Counted from the first letter of the stretch, positions 47,455 through 55,430 are shown. The stretch is 64,000 bases of DNA from Flavobacteriaceae bacterium (GCA_027082925.1 JALWTD010000017.1:62001-126000), one strand, 5' to 3'. The notes: generated from the letters alone by a model not told the origin. Translations and numbers: made by a program.

Positions 47455-47931
47455 TTAGCTCAACCAAGCATTTAACATCCAAATGGTTTTTTCTTGCTCT
47501 GCTATAAAATCACTCATCATAGAGTTTGTTCCTTCATCATTTGCCTCATCAGACACTTCAAGAATTGTACGTTCTATTTTTAACAATGTAGACAAAGAAG
47601 TTACAACCAATTTAACCGCCTCTTCATCATTAGAAATATCTTTACCTACAGGTACTTCAGAAAGTGCAACATAATCGTTAAACGTGTGTAGAGGTTTTCC
47701 TCCAAGTGTTAGTATTCGTTCTGCAATCAAATCAATTTTTTCTTGAGAATCTGTATAAAACTCTTCAAATTTCAAGTGCAATTCAAAAAAAGATTTTCCT
47801 CTAATATTCCAATGCAATCCTCTTAAATTTTGGTAATGTATTTGAAAATTAGATAGTAATTTATTTAAGCTAATTACTAAATCTTCGCTTCTTTGTTTAT
47901 CTAATCCTAATAGTGTTGTGTTTGTATTCAT
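47455..47931 (-). CDS. dps: Dps-type ferritin-like DNA-protection protein
   Basis: The 158-residue Dps protein stores iron using H2O2 and protects DNA. The ferroxidase residues are visible in LHWNIRGKSFFELHLKFEEF (His), then YTDSQEKIDLIAERILTLGG (Asp, Glu). It begins with an N-terminal tail rich in Asn and Thr. It is transcribed divergently from oxyR across 124 bases, an arrangement that suggests OxyR controls it, as in many bacteria. Confidence 0.95.
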   Translation of the reverse strand: MNTNTTLLGLDKQRSEDLVISLNKLLSNFQIHYQNLRGLHWNIRGKSFFELHLKFEEFYTDSQEKIDLIAERILTLGGKPLHTFNDYVALSEVPVGKDISNDEEAVKLVVTSLSTLLKIERTILEVSDEANDEGTNSMMSDFIAEQEKTIWMLNAWLS

Positions 47932-48055
47932 CGTATTTAAATTTTTAAATTATTTTATCTTTTTTAATTCTAAAGCAAACTTCGGGAAAAAAAATCAGAA
48001 AAAAGTATAAATACAATCGATAGTTTTAATATCTTTATCGTAAAAATTTATACTA

Positions 48056-49003
48056 ATGACTATTACACAACTTAAATACGTGTTAGCTGTTGCTGAACAT
48101 AGAAATTTCACAATCGCTTCTGAGCATTGTTTTGTTACACAACCAACATTAAGCATGCAAATACAAAAGTTAGAAGACGAATTAGATACTCAAATTTTTA
48201 ATCGAAATAAAAAACCCATTCAACTTACAGAAGTTGGGAAAAAAATTGTAGAACAGGCTAAAATTATTGTAGATGAAAGCAATAGAATAAGTGATATTGT
48301 AGATCAACAAAAAGGATATATTGGCGGCGATTTTAGGCTGGGAATTATTCCAACCATTATGCCTACACTGCTTCCGCTATTTTTAAAAACCTTTATAAAA
48401 AAATATCCAAAAGTTAATTTAAAAATAGAAGAACTTACCACTGATGAGATTATTAAAAAACTAAACGACGGTTATATTGATGTAGCAATAGCTGCCACAC
48501 CGTTAGAAAACGAAGCCATTAAAGAACGTGTACTTTATTACGAGCCTTTTGTGGGATTTGTTCCTTCGGAACACAGACTTTTTGAGTACGATAAAATTGA
48601 TGTAGAACACTTGAATATTGAAGACATATTACTGTTAGAAGACGGGCATTGTTTTAAGGAAAGTATTATAAACTTATGTAGCACCTTTGGATCTACAAAT
48701 CAGCATTTTCAACTACACAGCGGTAGTTTTAATACACTTATAAAATTATCGAAAGAGGGGCTTGGAATGACTTTACTTCCTTACTTACAAACATTAGATT
48801 TAAATGAAAACGATAAAAAGTATTTACGAGAGTTTAAAGAACCTGTACCTGCAAGAGAAGTGAGTATAATTTATCACAAGTCGCAACTCAAAATTCATTT
48901 AATAGATGTTTTAAAAGATGTTATAGATAGTATTATAAGGGGTGTTATCGCTTTTAACGACGTGAAGATAATTAGTCCTTTACATAAAGGAAAAGGAGCT
49001 TAA
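48056..49003 (+). CDS. oxyR: OxyR, peroxide-sensing LysR-family regulator
   Basis: The 315-residue regulator begins with the LysR helix-turn-helix (TITQLKYVLAVAEHRNFTIA, TLSMQIQKLEDEL) and has a substrate-like domain with the redox pair Cys199 and Cys208 in EDGHCFKESIINLC, with the same numbering and CX8C spacing as Escherichia coli OxyR. Oxidation by H2O2 forms the disulfide that switches promoter contacts. It is divergent from dps. The stop codon lies in the loop of its own terminator. Confidence 0.95.
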   Translation: MTITQLKYVLAVAEHRNFTIASEHCFVTQPTLSMQIQKLEDELDTQIFNRNKKPIQLTEVGKKIVEQAKIIVDESNRISDIVDQQKGYIGGDFRLGIIPTIMPTLLPLFLKTFIKKYPKVNLKIEELTTDEIIKKLNDGYIDVAIAATPLENEAIKERVLYYEPFVGFVPSEHRLFEYDKIDVEHLNIEDILLLEDGHCFKESIINLCSTFGSTNQHFQLHSGSFNTLIKLSKEGLGMTLLPYLQTLDLNENDKKYLREFKEPVPAREVSIIYHKSQLKIHLIDVLKDVIDSIIRGVIAFNDVKIISPLHKGKGA

Positions 49004-49017
49004 AAGCTCCTTTTTTT
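48991..49017 (+). terminator. Terminator overlapping the oxyR stop codon
   Basis: AAAAGGAGCTT pairs with AAGCTCCTTTT followed by more T. The oxyR TAA (49001-49003) is inside the hairpin, and the convergent small gene ends there too. Confidence 0.85.
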
Positions 49018-49212
49018 ATTTTCTACTAAGGCTAAACAAGTATGTAATTCAGGCTTGTTTAATGTAAACTCTTTAAGCCAAAAGAACAACTCTTTAATTT
49101 CAAACGGTAATAATCTGTCAATAGCCTTTTCTAACTCTCTTTTAAATAACTCTTTGTTAAAACTCACTTTTACAAGTACAGTTTTAGTGTATTCAAACAT
49201 AGCTCTTGCCAT
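49000..49212 (-). CDS. Conserved small hypothetical protein
   Basis: The 70-residue protein begins MARAMFEYTKTVLVKVSFNK and continues ELEKAIDRLLPFEIKELFFW with a charged helical character. I recall similar short proteins in other flavobacteria; no domain name or function is known. It is convergent with oxyR, sharing four bases and the terminator. The opposite-strand frame over the same bases lacks this pattern and is rich in Asn and Ser as expected of a shadow. Confidence 0.75.
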   Translation of the reverse strand: MARAMFEYTKTVLVKVSFNKELFKRELEKAIDRLLPFEIKELFFWLKEFTLNKPELHTCLALVENKKRSF

Positions 49213-49326
49213 AAATTTATTTATTTTTAGTTGGTAAATAATGAACGTAATTACTACTGTTATTATTGTACTAAATTACAAAAAAAAATACAGAATTAAA
49301 AATCGCTACGTACCACTAGGCTACCA

Positions 49327-49593
49327 CTAAAGTTTGTTCACTTTTTCAATCAATTTACCGGCAACAGTTTCCAGTTCAGAGTTAATTGCTTTATAGTGAG
49401 CTTTTTTATTTTCTATATTTTTTTCGTTTACTTTATCCAATAAAGCATCAAACGATTCTATCGCTTCATCAATAATTGCTTCGCTTTTTTTAGTATCGGA
49501 TTTTGGGTTATCTAATTCCCAAACATAACAAGCTTCAATAATATCTCCTAAAACGTAATTAATATCTTTTTTTAAATTTCTAATACTTGACAT
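49327..49593 (-). CDS. Conserved small helical hypothetical protein
   Basis: The 88-residue, lysine- and glutamate-rich protein is predicted to be almost wholly helical: MSSIRNLKKDINYVLGDIIE, DEAIESFDALLDKVN and LETVAGKLIEKVNKL. It resembles short flavobacterial proteins of unknown function. It is a single gene, 114 bases upstream of the other minus-strand small gene. No signal peptide or membrane helix is seen. Confidence 0.75.
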   Translation of the reverse strand: MSSIRNLKKDINYVLGDIIEACYVWELDNPKSDTKKSEAIIDEAIESFDALLDKVNEKNIENKKAHYKAINSELETVAGKLIEKVNKL

Positions 49594-49687
49594 AGTGTTT
49601 TGTGTTTAATGTGCTGCAAATTTACAAGAATTTGCAGTATTAACACATTTTTAATTAGATAAATGAAGTGTTTTACAAATAAATTAA

Positions 49688-49695
49688 TACTTTTG
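49688..49695 (+). promoter_or_regulatory. Candidate -7 element TACTTTTG before the 49-codon gene
   Basis: An exact TAnnTTTG match ends seven bases before the ATG at 49703. Transcription would start at about the ATG, giving a leaderless or nearly leaderless mRNA. No clear -33 TTG is seen. Confidence 0.45.
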
Positions 49696-49702
49696 GCGAC
49701 AT

Positions 49703-49852
49703 ATGAAAATAAACTATTACATAAATACGCGTGTTTTAAACGTGTCTAACGGTTTCAAATCTATTTTTAATACGATTTGTGATTCCGTAATGCGCAATGT
49801 GAAGCATCAACCCGTATATGTAAAAAGTACTTTTAATAAATTTAGCAGATAA
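49703..49852 (+). CDS. Candidate 49-residue small protein
   Basis: An ATG-to-TAA frame encodes a 49-residue basic peptide beginning MKINYYINTRVLNVSNGFKS and ending VKSTFNKFSR. It has no signal peptide or long hydrophobic helix. It lies exactly between a promoter-like TACTTTTG and a strong terminator, so the segment is probably transcribed as a unit. It might instead be a small RNA of about 200 bases. I know of no homologue. Confidence 0.5.
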   Translation: MKINYYINTRVLNVSNGFKSIFNTICDSVMRNVKHQPVYVKSTFNKFSR

Positions 49853-49872
49853 TTTTATTACAATCATAAATC

Positions 49873-49907
49873 AAAAAGGTGCTTTTTAACAAAAGCACCT
49901 TTTTTTT
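49873..49907 (+). terminator. Intrinsic terminator after the 49-codon gene
   Basis: AAAAAGGTGCTTTT pairs with AAAAGCACCTTTTT around a four-base loop, followed by more T. It lies 18 bases before the next ATG. Confidence 0.88.
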
Positions 49908-49924
49908 ATTTTATAAAGTAGCAC

Positions 49925-50293
49925 ATGAAAACAATTTTTACCATTCCAAAATCATATTTTACAGTTTCAAAAACTGATGTAAACAATTACAATGCCTTAC
50001 TTCCTACAGTATTGTACACGCAAATGCTATGTTTTGCAACAACCTTTTCTTTAAACTATAGCCATTTTGAATTGGAAGAACCACTGCTTCAAAAAATAAA
50101 ACTGCTACAAAATGCATTTTTAAACGATAAATTAGTATTTCAAGCAACGGTTACAAAACACAGTGAGACCTCTTTAGAACTTTTGGTATTTGTAAACTTA
50201 AAAAACGTTAAAAAGAGTATTGGTAAAGCTTCTTTTAAATTTAATGTTAAGAAAAACACCCAACATTTATTACAAAAAAGAGCTGCTTCTTAG
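49925..50293 (+). CDS. Hypothetical protein, possibly hotdog-fold
   Basis: The 122-residue protein begins MKTIFTIPKSYFTVSKTDVN and contains LPTVLYTQMLCFATTFSLNY followed by strand-like segments (KLVFQATVTKHSETSLELLV). The alternation of one helix and several strands is reminiscent of thioesterase-like hotdog proteins, but no catalytic motif is visible, so this is only a guess. A terminator lies immediately upstream, so it needs its own promoter or readthrough. The end falls in a weak hairpin. Confidence 0.7.
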   Translation: MKTIFTIPKSYFTVSKTDVNNYNALLPTVLYTQMLCFATTFSLNYSHFELEEPLLQKIKLLQNAFLNDKLVFQATVTKHSETSLELLVFVNLKNVKKSIGKASFKFNVKKNTQHLLQKRAAS

Positions 50294-50304
50294 CAACTCT
50301 TTTC
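50275..50304 (+). terminator. Imperfect terminator overlapping the stop codon
   Basis: The stem AAAAGAG-C-TGCT pairs with AGCA-A-CTCTTTT, with one mismatch, around a loop that contains the TAG. A short T run follows. Confidence 0.55.
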
Positions 50305-50325
50305 AACTATTACACACTTTTACCA

Positions 50326-52197
50326 CTAATTAAGTATTTCTTTATTTTTGGTTTTTTCTGAAAAGTGCTTTGTCAAAAGTTGGATTCGTTCTTTTTGCAA
50401 TGCTGCTGTTGGATTGTGGAACTGATTTAAATGATAGTGACGCAACTCATGTTCTGACTGTCTTGCTGAACTGAAGTTAGAAACGCGTTTTAAATAACCG
50501 ATAACTCGAGTTCCATAATCAACATTTGTAGAACCACATTTACTACACTTTTGAAGTGTTTTTTTATCAATATGATCACATTCGTTACAAATTGTAATTT
50601 TAATATTAAAGCAAAAGTAATTACACCCTGCAAGTGCACAAGCATTAATTAGTTTTGAGAATCCTTCTTTATTTGGTGCTTCTTCTAAATTTAAGTGCAA
50701 TGCCGAACCTCCATCTAAATACTGGATAATTTCATTTCCATGAAGCATAATTTTATCTAATGTATTAATGGCATTATCTTCAACGGCATAAAAATAAGAG
50801 TTGTAACAATCTCTTGGAACAAACAAACCATCTTCTCTATCCCATTTGGCATTTTTAACACCTAAGTTTTCTGCAGGAACAAACTCAGTATTAAACATAT
50901 AGCCGTATTCTTTTTTAGCCTCTTTATTTGCATCAAAAATTACTTTCAGGTATTTTGTTACAAAATTTTTGTACTGTAAAGAGTTCTCTACCTTTATACC
51001 TTTACTCTCGGCAGCTTCTACCATTCCATTAATTCCAATCGTTAAAAATTGTTTGTCTAACGATATAAACCCGGCCTTGTACACTGGTAACATTCCAGCA
51101 CTTTCATATTCTTCAATTAATTTTCTGTAGGCAACTTGGTATTTATGAATTTTGGCAATAGCCTCTTTTAAATCGTTTCCTTTTTGAATTAAACGATTCA
51201 TATTTAAAGTAATAACATTAATAGATCCCGTAGCTACACCTCCGGCACCTAAAGAATAACTAAATGTATTATCGCTTATTTCATTTCGCAATCTGCAACA
51301 TGAAGCCAAACTATCTGCATTTTCAGATTGATAGATGAAAAATGAATTTCCTTCACTCAATTCTTCAGCACACATATCGGCAAACTCATCATCAACCGGT
51401 TTACCTTCTTTTACCAACATTGCCGCAGTAACAACAGGAAATGTAAGTATTGCTTTTTCACGTTCTTTATTAAACCATTTCATAAAAAATCCTTGTAGAT
51501 TTTTAACAGCATCCCAGTTAGGTTTTGTCATGTCAGGAAAAACAAAATCACCAAACATACTAGAAAAATAAGCTTCGTCGTATAATGAAATATTCCAGAA
51601 AACAGATTGGTAACCACGTGCTGCTGCCGGTTGATTTATAGCATAAACCACATGTTGCAAATGATTTGCAATTAGTTGTTCATTTGTTTTTAAATAATCG
51701 TCACCAAAATCTTTTCTAGCAAAATAATCAAAGTACAATAAAAATTCTACCGTTGCCAATGCTCCGGCAAACTGCGAGCTAATAGCAAAAACAAGATTTA
51801 CAAACTCGCCACAAAAACTTTCCAAATGCTGAGGTGCTCTACTCTCTCCTCCCAGTTTTGTAAGCCCATCAAATAAAAACGGATACATACTTATTGAAAC
51901 ACAATATGGTTTTAATGAAGTTTCGTCATGTACGTATATCTCATGCGCTTCTATTTGTCGTATGTATTCATTTGCAAGTTCATCACCAAACAAGTTTCGT
52001 ATTTTGTTTTTAACCAACTGTCTGTTTACTTGAATATTAATATCTTTATTCAACTCTGCTTCCATTGTCGCAATATTTTTTGAAGAAACATTTGCATTGG
52101 CGTCCATTACAGAACCGTCGGCAGCATTGTTTGATTTGATATAATTTTCAATAAAACTGATTTTTTTTGATACTTGTTCGGTAGTTAATCTTATCAT
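50326..52197 (-). CDS. nrdD: Anaerobic ribonucleoside-triphosphate reductase
   Basis: This class III reductase makes deoxynucleotides without oxygen using a glycyl radical. The 623 residues include a zinc site ITICNECDHIDKK ... KCSKCGSTNVDYG and the radical loop TRVIGYLKRVSNFSSARQSE with its glycine. Active-site cysteines occur in SLASCCRLRN and further C-terminal segments. The N-terminus lacks a long ATP-cone. It lies three bases after nrdG, so the pair is one operon in the order nrdG-nrdD, the reverse of Escherichia coli. Confidence 0.95.
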   Translation of the reverse strand: MIRLTTEQVSKKISFIENYIKSNNAADGSVMDANANVSSKNIATMEAELNKDINIQVNRQLVKNKIRNLFGDELANEYIRQIEAHEIYVHDETSLKPYCVSISMYPFLFDGLTKLGGESRAPQHLESFCGEFVNLVFAISSQFAGALATVEFLLYFDYFARKDFGDDYLKTNEQLIANHLQHVVYAINQPAAARGYQSVFWNISLYDEAYFSSMFGDFVFPDMTKPNWDAVKNLQGFFMKWFNKEREKAILTFPVVTAAMLVKEGKPVDDEFADMCAEELSEGNSFFIYQSENADSLASCCRLRNEISDNTFSYSLGAGGVATGSINVITLNMNRLIQKGNDLKEAIAKIHKYQVAYRKLIEEYESAGMLPVYKAGFISLDKQFLTIGINGMVEAAESKGIKVENSLQYKNFVTKYLKVIFDANKEAKKEYGYMFNTEFVPAENLGVKNAKWDREDGLFVPRDCYNSYFYAVEDNAINTLDKIMLHGNEIIQYLDGGSALHLNLEEAPNKEGFSKLINACALAGCNYFCFNIKITICNECDHIDKKTLQKCSKCGSTNVDYGTRVIGYLKRVSNFSSARQSEHELRHYHLNQFHNPTAALQKERIQLLTKHFSEKTKNKEILN

Positions 52198-52200
52198 GGT

Positions 52201-52650
52201 TTAATTTTTTAAGAATAAATGATTTAATACTTTATTTGATTTTACGTCTATAAATTTTTGGTTGGTTGAAAGAGAGTCTAACCCTCCTAACGCTTTTTTC
52301 CAAGGTCCTTTTTTAAGCCATGTGAGTTGCGCTTCTATTTTCTTATCCACTTCCTCTAATCCGGTATACAAACACGTATTGTACCCGTATTTTTTAGCTT
52401 CTTTTAATTTTGTTACCAATTCTTCACAATGCCACTCGCCTCCCATAAACAGTACTGTACTTGCAAATCCCTTGTATTTTTGCAATGTTTCTGTATACAA
52501 ACTATCGGTAAGTTTTTTGCCGCTTTCTTCTTTCCATAAATAAGGAGAATGACAGCCGTCACAATGCAATTTACAACCGGTAATGGTGAAACAAATACTT
52601 ATTTCTCCCGGAATTTCTTGCAATACAATTTGAATATCGGAGTAATTCAT
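52201..52650 (-). CDS. nrdG: Anaerobic ribonucleotide-reductase activating protein
   Basis: The 149-residue radical-SAM enzyme forms the glycyl radical on NrdD. The [4Fe-4S] motif is CKLHCDGC (CX3CX2C) at about 27-34 within ITGCKLHCDGCHSPYLW, followed by FMGGEWHCEEL in the SAM-binding region. It is the first gene of the operon, preceded by a 406-base gap that should hold the promoter and any oxygen control. Confidence 0.94.
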   Translation of the reverse strand: MNYSDIQIVLQEIPGEISICFTITGCKLHCDGCHSPYLWKEESGKKLTDSLYTETLQKYKGFASTVLFMGGEWHCEELVTKLKEAKKYGYNTCLYTGLEEVDKKIEAQLTWLKKGPWKKALGGLDSLSTNQKFIDVKSNKVLNHLFLKN

Positions 52651-53056
52651 CTTATTTATTTTTTAAAAAAAATCTACCCTACTTATTTGCTTTGTTTAAT
52701 TTTTATTTAAATGTTTTTGATTTTTATGTAAGTAATAGATGTACTAAATTTAGATAGCTTTTGTAAATTTAAAATAGCGTGTCATTCATACTTATTAAAT
52801 ACTTATCAACAGCTTTGTAAATAGTAAAATAGGTGTTTCTTCATTTTTAGAGCTAAATCAGTAAATTGAATTTTATAAAAAAAGAGCCATTCAATCTTCT
52901 AGAAAAGAAAAACCGTTTAATATTTTTTCAAAAAAAAATATTTAAACAGTGGAAATGTTTAAATTTGCCTTGAAGAATTACTTAAATTCTTATCTAACTA
53001 GATAACAACAACTTACTAAACTATATTTATTTATATTTTTTATTTAATACAACAGA
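52651..53056. promoter_or_regulatory. 406-base divergent intergenic region between nrdG and the adenine-deaminase gene
   Basis: No open frame of note is found. The plus-strand promoter element at 52960 belongs to the deaminase gene. A TTGAT-N4-AT half-palindrome at 52717-52731 loosely recalls an FNR/Crp site but has an imperfect second half. No NrdR-box pair was found. The deaminase leader contains a small hairpin TATCT-AACT-AGATA near 53000. Confidence 0.5.
52960..52967 (+). promoter_or_regulatory. Candidate -7 element TAAATTTG for the adenine-deaminase gene
   Basis: An exact TAnnTTTG match lies about 90 bases before the ATG. No -33 TTG is seen at the usual spacing. The implied leader of about 80 bases can form a small hairpin. 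Confidence 0.45.
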
Positions 53057-54064
53057 ATGAAAAAATTTATTGAAAACTTACCGAAGGCTGAATTACATTT
53101 ACATATTGAAGGCTCTTTTGAACCAGAATTAATGTTTAAAATTGCTCAAAGAAATCAGATAAGTATTCCTTATAAATCGGTTGAAGAAATTGAAGAAGCG
53201 TACAAGTTTAATTGCTTACAAGATTTTTTGGACATTTATTACCAAGGTGCAGGAGTGTTAACTACCGAACAAGATTTTTACGATTTAACATATAGCTACT
53301 TACAAAAATGTGCACAGCAAAATGTAAGACATACCGAAATTATGTTTGACCCGCAAACTCATACAGAGCGTGGTATTGCATTTGAAACAGTAATTAACGG
53401 TATTTCAAAAGCTTGTGAAGATGCTGAAGAAAATTTAAAGGTTTCATCGTTATTAATTATGAGTTATCTGCGTCATTTATCGGAAAAAGAAGCATTTAAA
53501 ACACTGGAGCAATCGCTTCCATTTAAAGATAAAATTGCTGCAGTAGGTTTAGATTCTTCAGAAAAAGGAAATCCACCATCTAAATTTAAAAATGTGTACG
53601 AAGCTTCTGTAAAAGAAGGGTATATTCCTGTGGCACACGCCGGAGAAGAAGGACCTGCTCAATATGTTTGGGAAGCTCTTGACATATTAGGCATAAAACG
53701 AATTGACCACGGAAATAATGCACTTGATGATGAAACTCTTGTGAACGAAATTATTAAACGTGATATTGCATTAACCGTTTGTCCTTTATCTAACACAGCA
53801 TTACAAGTAATTGATGATTTACACAACCATCCTCTTAAAAAAATGATGGATTTAGGATTAAAAGTTACTGTAAATTCTGATGACCCTGCTTACTTTGGCG
53901 GACAAGTAAATAAAAATTATATTGAAATTCAACAAGCGCTTAACCTCTCTAAAGCAGAGTTGTATCAGTTAGCTAAAAATTCTTTTCAGTATTCTTTATT
54001 AAATGATACTAAAAAACAACAATATTTAACAGAATTAGAAGTTTATTACAATACGAATAAGTAA
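53057..54064 (+). CDS. Adenine deaminase of the adenosine-deaminase-like family
   Basis: The 335 residues have the metal-dependent deaminase fold: LPKAELHLHIEGSFEPELMF, VAHAGEEGPAQYVWEALDIL, IDHGNNA and TVNSDDPAYFGG. Sequence between these (LQDFLDIYYQGAGVL, LTYSYLQKCAQQNVRH, FDPQTHTERGI) follows the Pseudomonas PA0148 type, which acts on adenine rather than adenosine. HLHIEG has Glu where adenosine deaminases have Asp contacting ribose. It would convert adenine to hypoxanthine for purine salvage. Its gene has its own promoter. Confidence 0.88.
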   Translation: MKKFIENLPKAELHLHIEGSFEPELMFKIAQRNQISIPYKSVEEIEEAYKFNCLQDFLDIYYQGAGVLTTEQDFYDLTYSYLQKCAQQNVRHTEIMFDPQTHTERGIAFETVINGISKACEDAEENLKVSSLLIMSYLRHLSEKEAFKTLEQSLPFKDKIAAVGLDSSEKGNPPSKFKNVYEASVKEGYIPVAHAGEEGPAQYVWEALDILGIKRIDHGNNALDDETLVNEIIKRDIALTVCPLSNTALQVIDDLHNHPLKKMMDLGLKVTVNSDDPAYFGGQVNKNYIEIQQALNLSKAELYQLAKNSFQYSLLNDTKKQQYLTELEVYYNTNK

Positions 54065-54096
54065 AAGTTTCCTCTAATTCAAAATACATCTTAATT

Positions 54097-54687
54097 ATGC
54101 GTAAAATAGCTATTTTAGCAATTGTACTACTTACCGTTTCAACAAATGGGTTTAGTCAGTTTCAACGAAAATTTATTGACACCGGGTCTGTAAAAAATCA
54201 ATTCGATTATTTAATTAATAAATCGAACAGATATGAAGATTATAAAGTGGTTAAAATATATTGGTTGCAAAAATTAAAAACAAATACGTTACGCACCATA
54301 GATGATTTAAATAATGAGATTTCAAAAAATAAAGAAACTATAAACGCTCAAAACAAAACCATTGAAAATTTAAACGCTGAGGTAAGTAATTTAAAAAATA
54401 CCATTGAAAATTTAAATAACGAAAAAGAGCGCATTTCACTACTAGGAATACACTTAAAAAAGGGCACTTTTAAAACAATTCTCTACTTAATAATTATGGT
54501 ATTAGCCGCATTATTAGCCCTTTTTATTTTTAAATTCAATCAAAGTAATATTATTACAAAGCAGGTAAAAGTTAGGCTTCAGGAAACAGAAGATGAATTT
54601 GATGCACACAGAAAAAGAGCTTTAGAGCGAGAGCAAAAGGTAATGCGAAAACTTCAAGATGAAATAAATAAACGAAAGGACAAGTAA
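54097..54687 (+). CDS. Hypothetical exported coiled-coil membrane protein
   Basis: The 196-residue protein has a signal peptide (1-20, ending TNGFSQ), a coiled coil of about 50 residues with NKTIENLNAEVSNLKNTIEN, one membrane helix (about 125-147) and a basic coiled tail EREQKVMRKLQDEINKRK. This architecture is common in flavobacteria and has no known role; automated labels as a tRNA methyltransferase are not supported by any motif. It lies 32 bases after the deaminase gene. Confidence 0.82.
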   Translation: MRKIAILAIVLLTVSTNGFSQFQRKFIDTGSVKNQFDYLINKSNRYEDYKVVKIYWLQKLKTNTLRTIDDLNNEISKNKETINAQNKTIENLNAEVSNLKNTIENLNNEKERISLLGIHLKKGTFKTILYLIIMVLAALLALFIFKFNQSNIITKQVKVRLQETEDEFDAHRKRALEREQKVMRKLQDEINKRKDK

Positions 54688-54771
54688 GGGTTGTTTTTGC
54701 CAAAATTTGCGCAACATCGTATTTTTTTCATAACTTTCGTAAATCATTAACTAATTAAAACAGATTTTATT

Positions 54772-54984
54772 ATGAAAAAAAATGTAGGAAATACAGATCG
54801 TTTTTTGCGTGTACTTATTGCCATTATTATTGGGGTATTGTATTACACAAAAGTTATTGAAGGAACCTTAGCAATTGTTCTTTTAGTAGTAGCCGGAATT
54901 TCTATCCTTGTAAGTTTAACCAGGTTTTGTCCTCTTTATACTGTTTGTGGTTTAAGTACTTGTAAAAAAACAGATAGCGAATAG
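54772..54984 (+). CDS. DUF2892 small membrane protein
   Basis: The 70-residue protein has two helices (about 14-30 and 33-50) and the DUF2892 pattern NVGNTDRFLRVLIAIIIGVL followed by LTRFCPLYTVCGLSTC. Members resemble the C-terminal membrane part of rhodanese YgaP. Three cysteines near the C-terminus may be functional. It has about 85 bases of leader and is convergent with the pterin synthase gene. Confidence 0.88.
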   Translation: MKKNVGNTDRFLRVLIAIIIGVLYYTKVIEGTLAIVLLVVAGISILVSLTRFCPLYTVCGLSTCKKTDSE

Positions 54985-55009
54985 TACTGCTAACTAAATT
55001 TACACTTAT

Positions 55010-55420
55010 TTATTCGCCGCTATACGACACAAAATTGCGAGGTGTTTCATACAACGTTATTGATAAGTGTAAATTTTCATCTATTTTAGAACGTAATTTA
55101 TTCCAAATAACTACAGCTATATTTTCGGCTGTAGGATTTAGTGTTTTAAACTCCGGAACTTCTTCATTCAAATTTTTATGATCTAGGTATTCTTCAATCT
55201 CAATTTCAATAAGCTTTTTTAATATTTTCATGTCCATAACAAATCCTGTTTCTGGATGAATTTCACCTTTAACAGATACAATTAATTCATAATTATGTCC
55301 GTGAAAATTAGGATTGGCACATTTTCCGAAAACCACGGCATTGCGTGCATCAGTCCAATCTGCATTGTACAATCTGTGTGCGGCATTAAAATGCGCTTTT
55401 CTGTTTACTGTTACTTTCAT
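55010..55420 (-). CDS. 6-pyruvoyl/6-carboxytetrahydropterin synthase family protein
   Basis: The 136-residue enzyme has zinc histidines in AHFNAAHRLY and NFHGHNYEL and a catalytic Cys in FGKCANPNFHGHNY. The Cys-x5-HGH spacing is that of eukaryotic-type 6-pyruvoyl-tetrahydropterin synthase, whereas QueD usually has Cys-x3-HGH. GEIHPETGFVMDMK and LDHKNLNEEVP also resemble that type. It is often labelled QueD. Its true product is open. The start is ATG 55420; a longer frame to 55462 runs into idi. It follows idi by ten bases. Confidence 0.88.
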   Translation of the reverse strand: MKVTVNRKAHFNAAHRLYNADWTDARNAVVFGKCANPNFHGHNYELIVSVKGEIHPETGFVMDMKILKKLIEIEIEEYLDHKNLNEEVPEFKTLNPTAENIAVVIWNKLRSKIDENLHLSITLYETPRNFVSYSGE

Positions 55421-55430
55421 TCTAAATAAA

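Larger units (their letters stand above)
49594..49924. other. 331-base interval between annotated genes, holding a small gene
   Basis: It contains a TACTTTTG promoter element, a 49-codon open frame and a strong terminator, described separately. The first 90 bases hold the minus-strand leader of the gene at 49593 and an imperfect inverted repeat around TTTGCAG. Confidence 0.6.

Noticed and set aside
49055-49237. Plus-strand 60-codon frame opposite the small minus-strand gene
   Set aside because: Its composition, rich in Asn, Ser and Leu, is that of an antisense shadow; the minus-strand product has the helical charged pattern of a real protein.
52717-52731. FNR/Crp-type operator before nrdG
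   Set aside because: TTGAT is good but the second half ATGTAA departs from ATCAA. One imperfect palindrome in AT-rich DNA is not enough.
54097-54687. tRNA methyltransferase function for the coiled-coil protein
   Set aside because: No SPOUT or Rossmann motif is present. The protein is a signal peptide, a coiled coil and one membrane helix.
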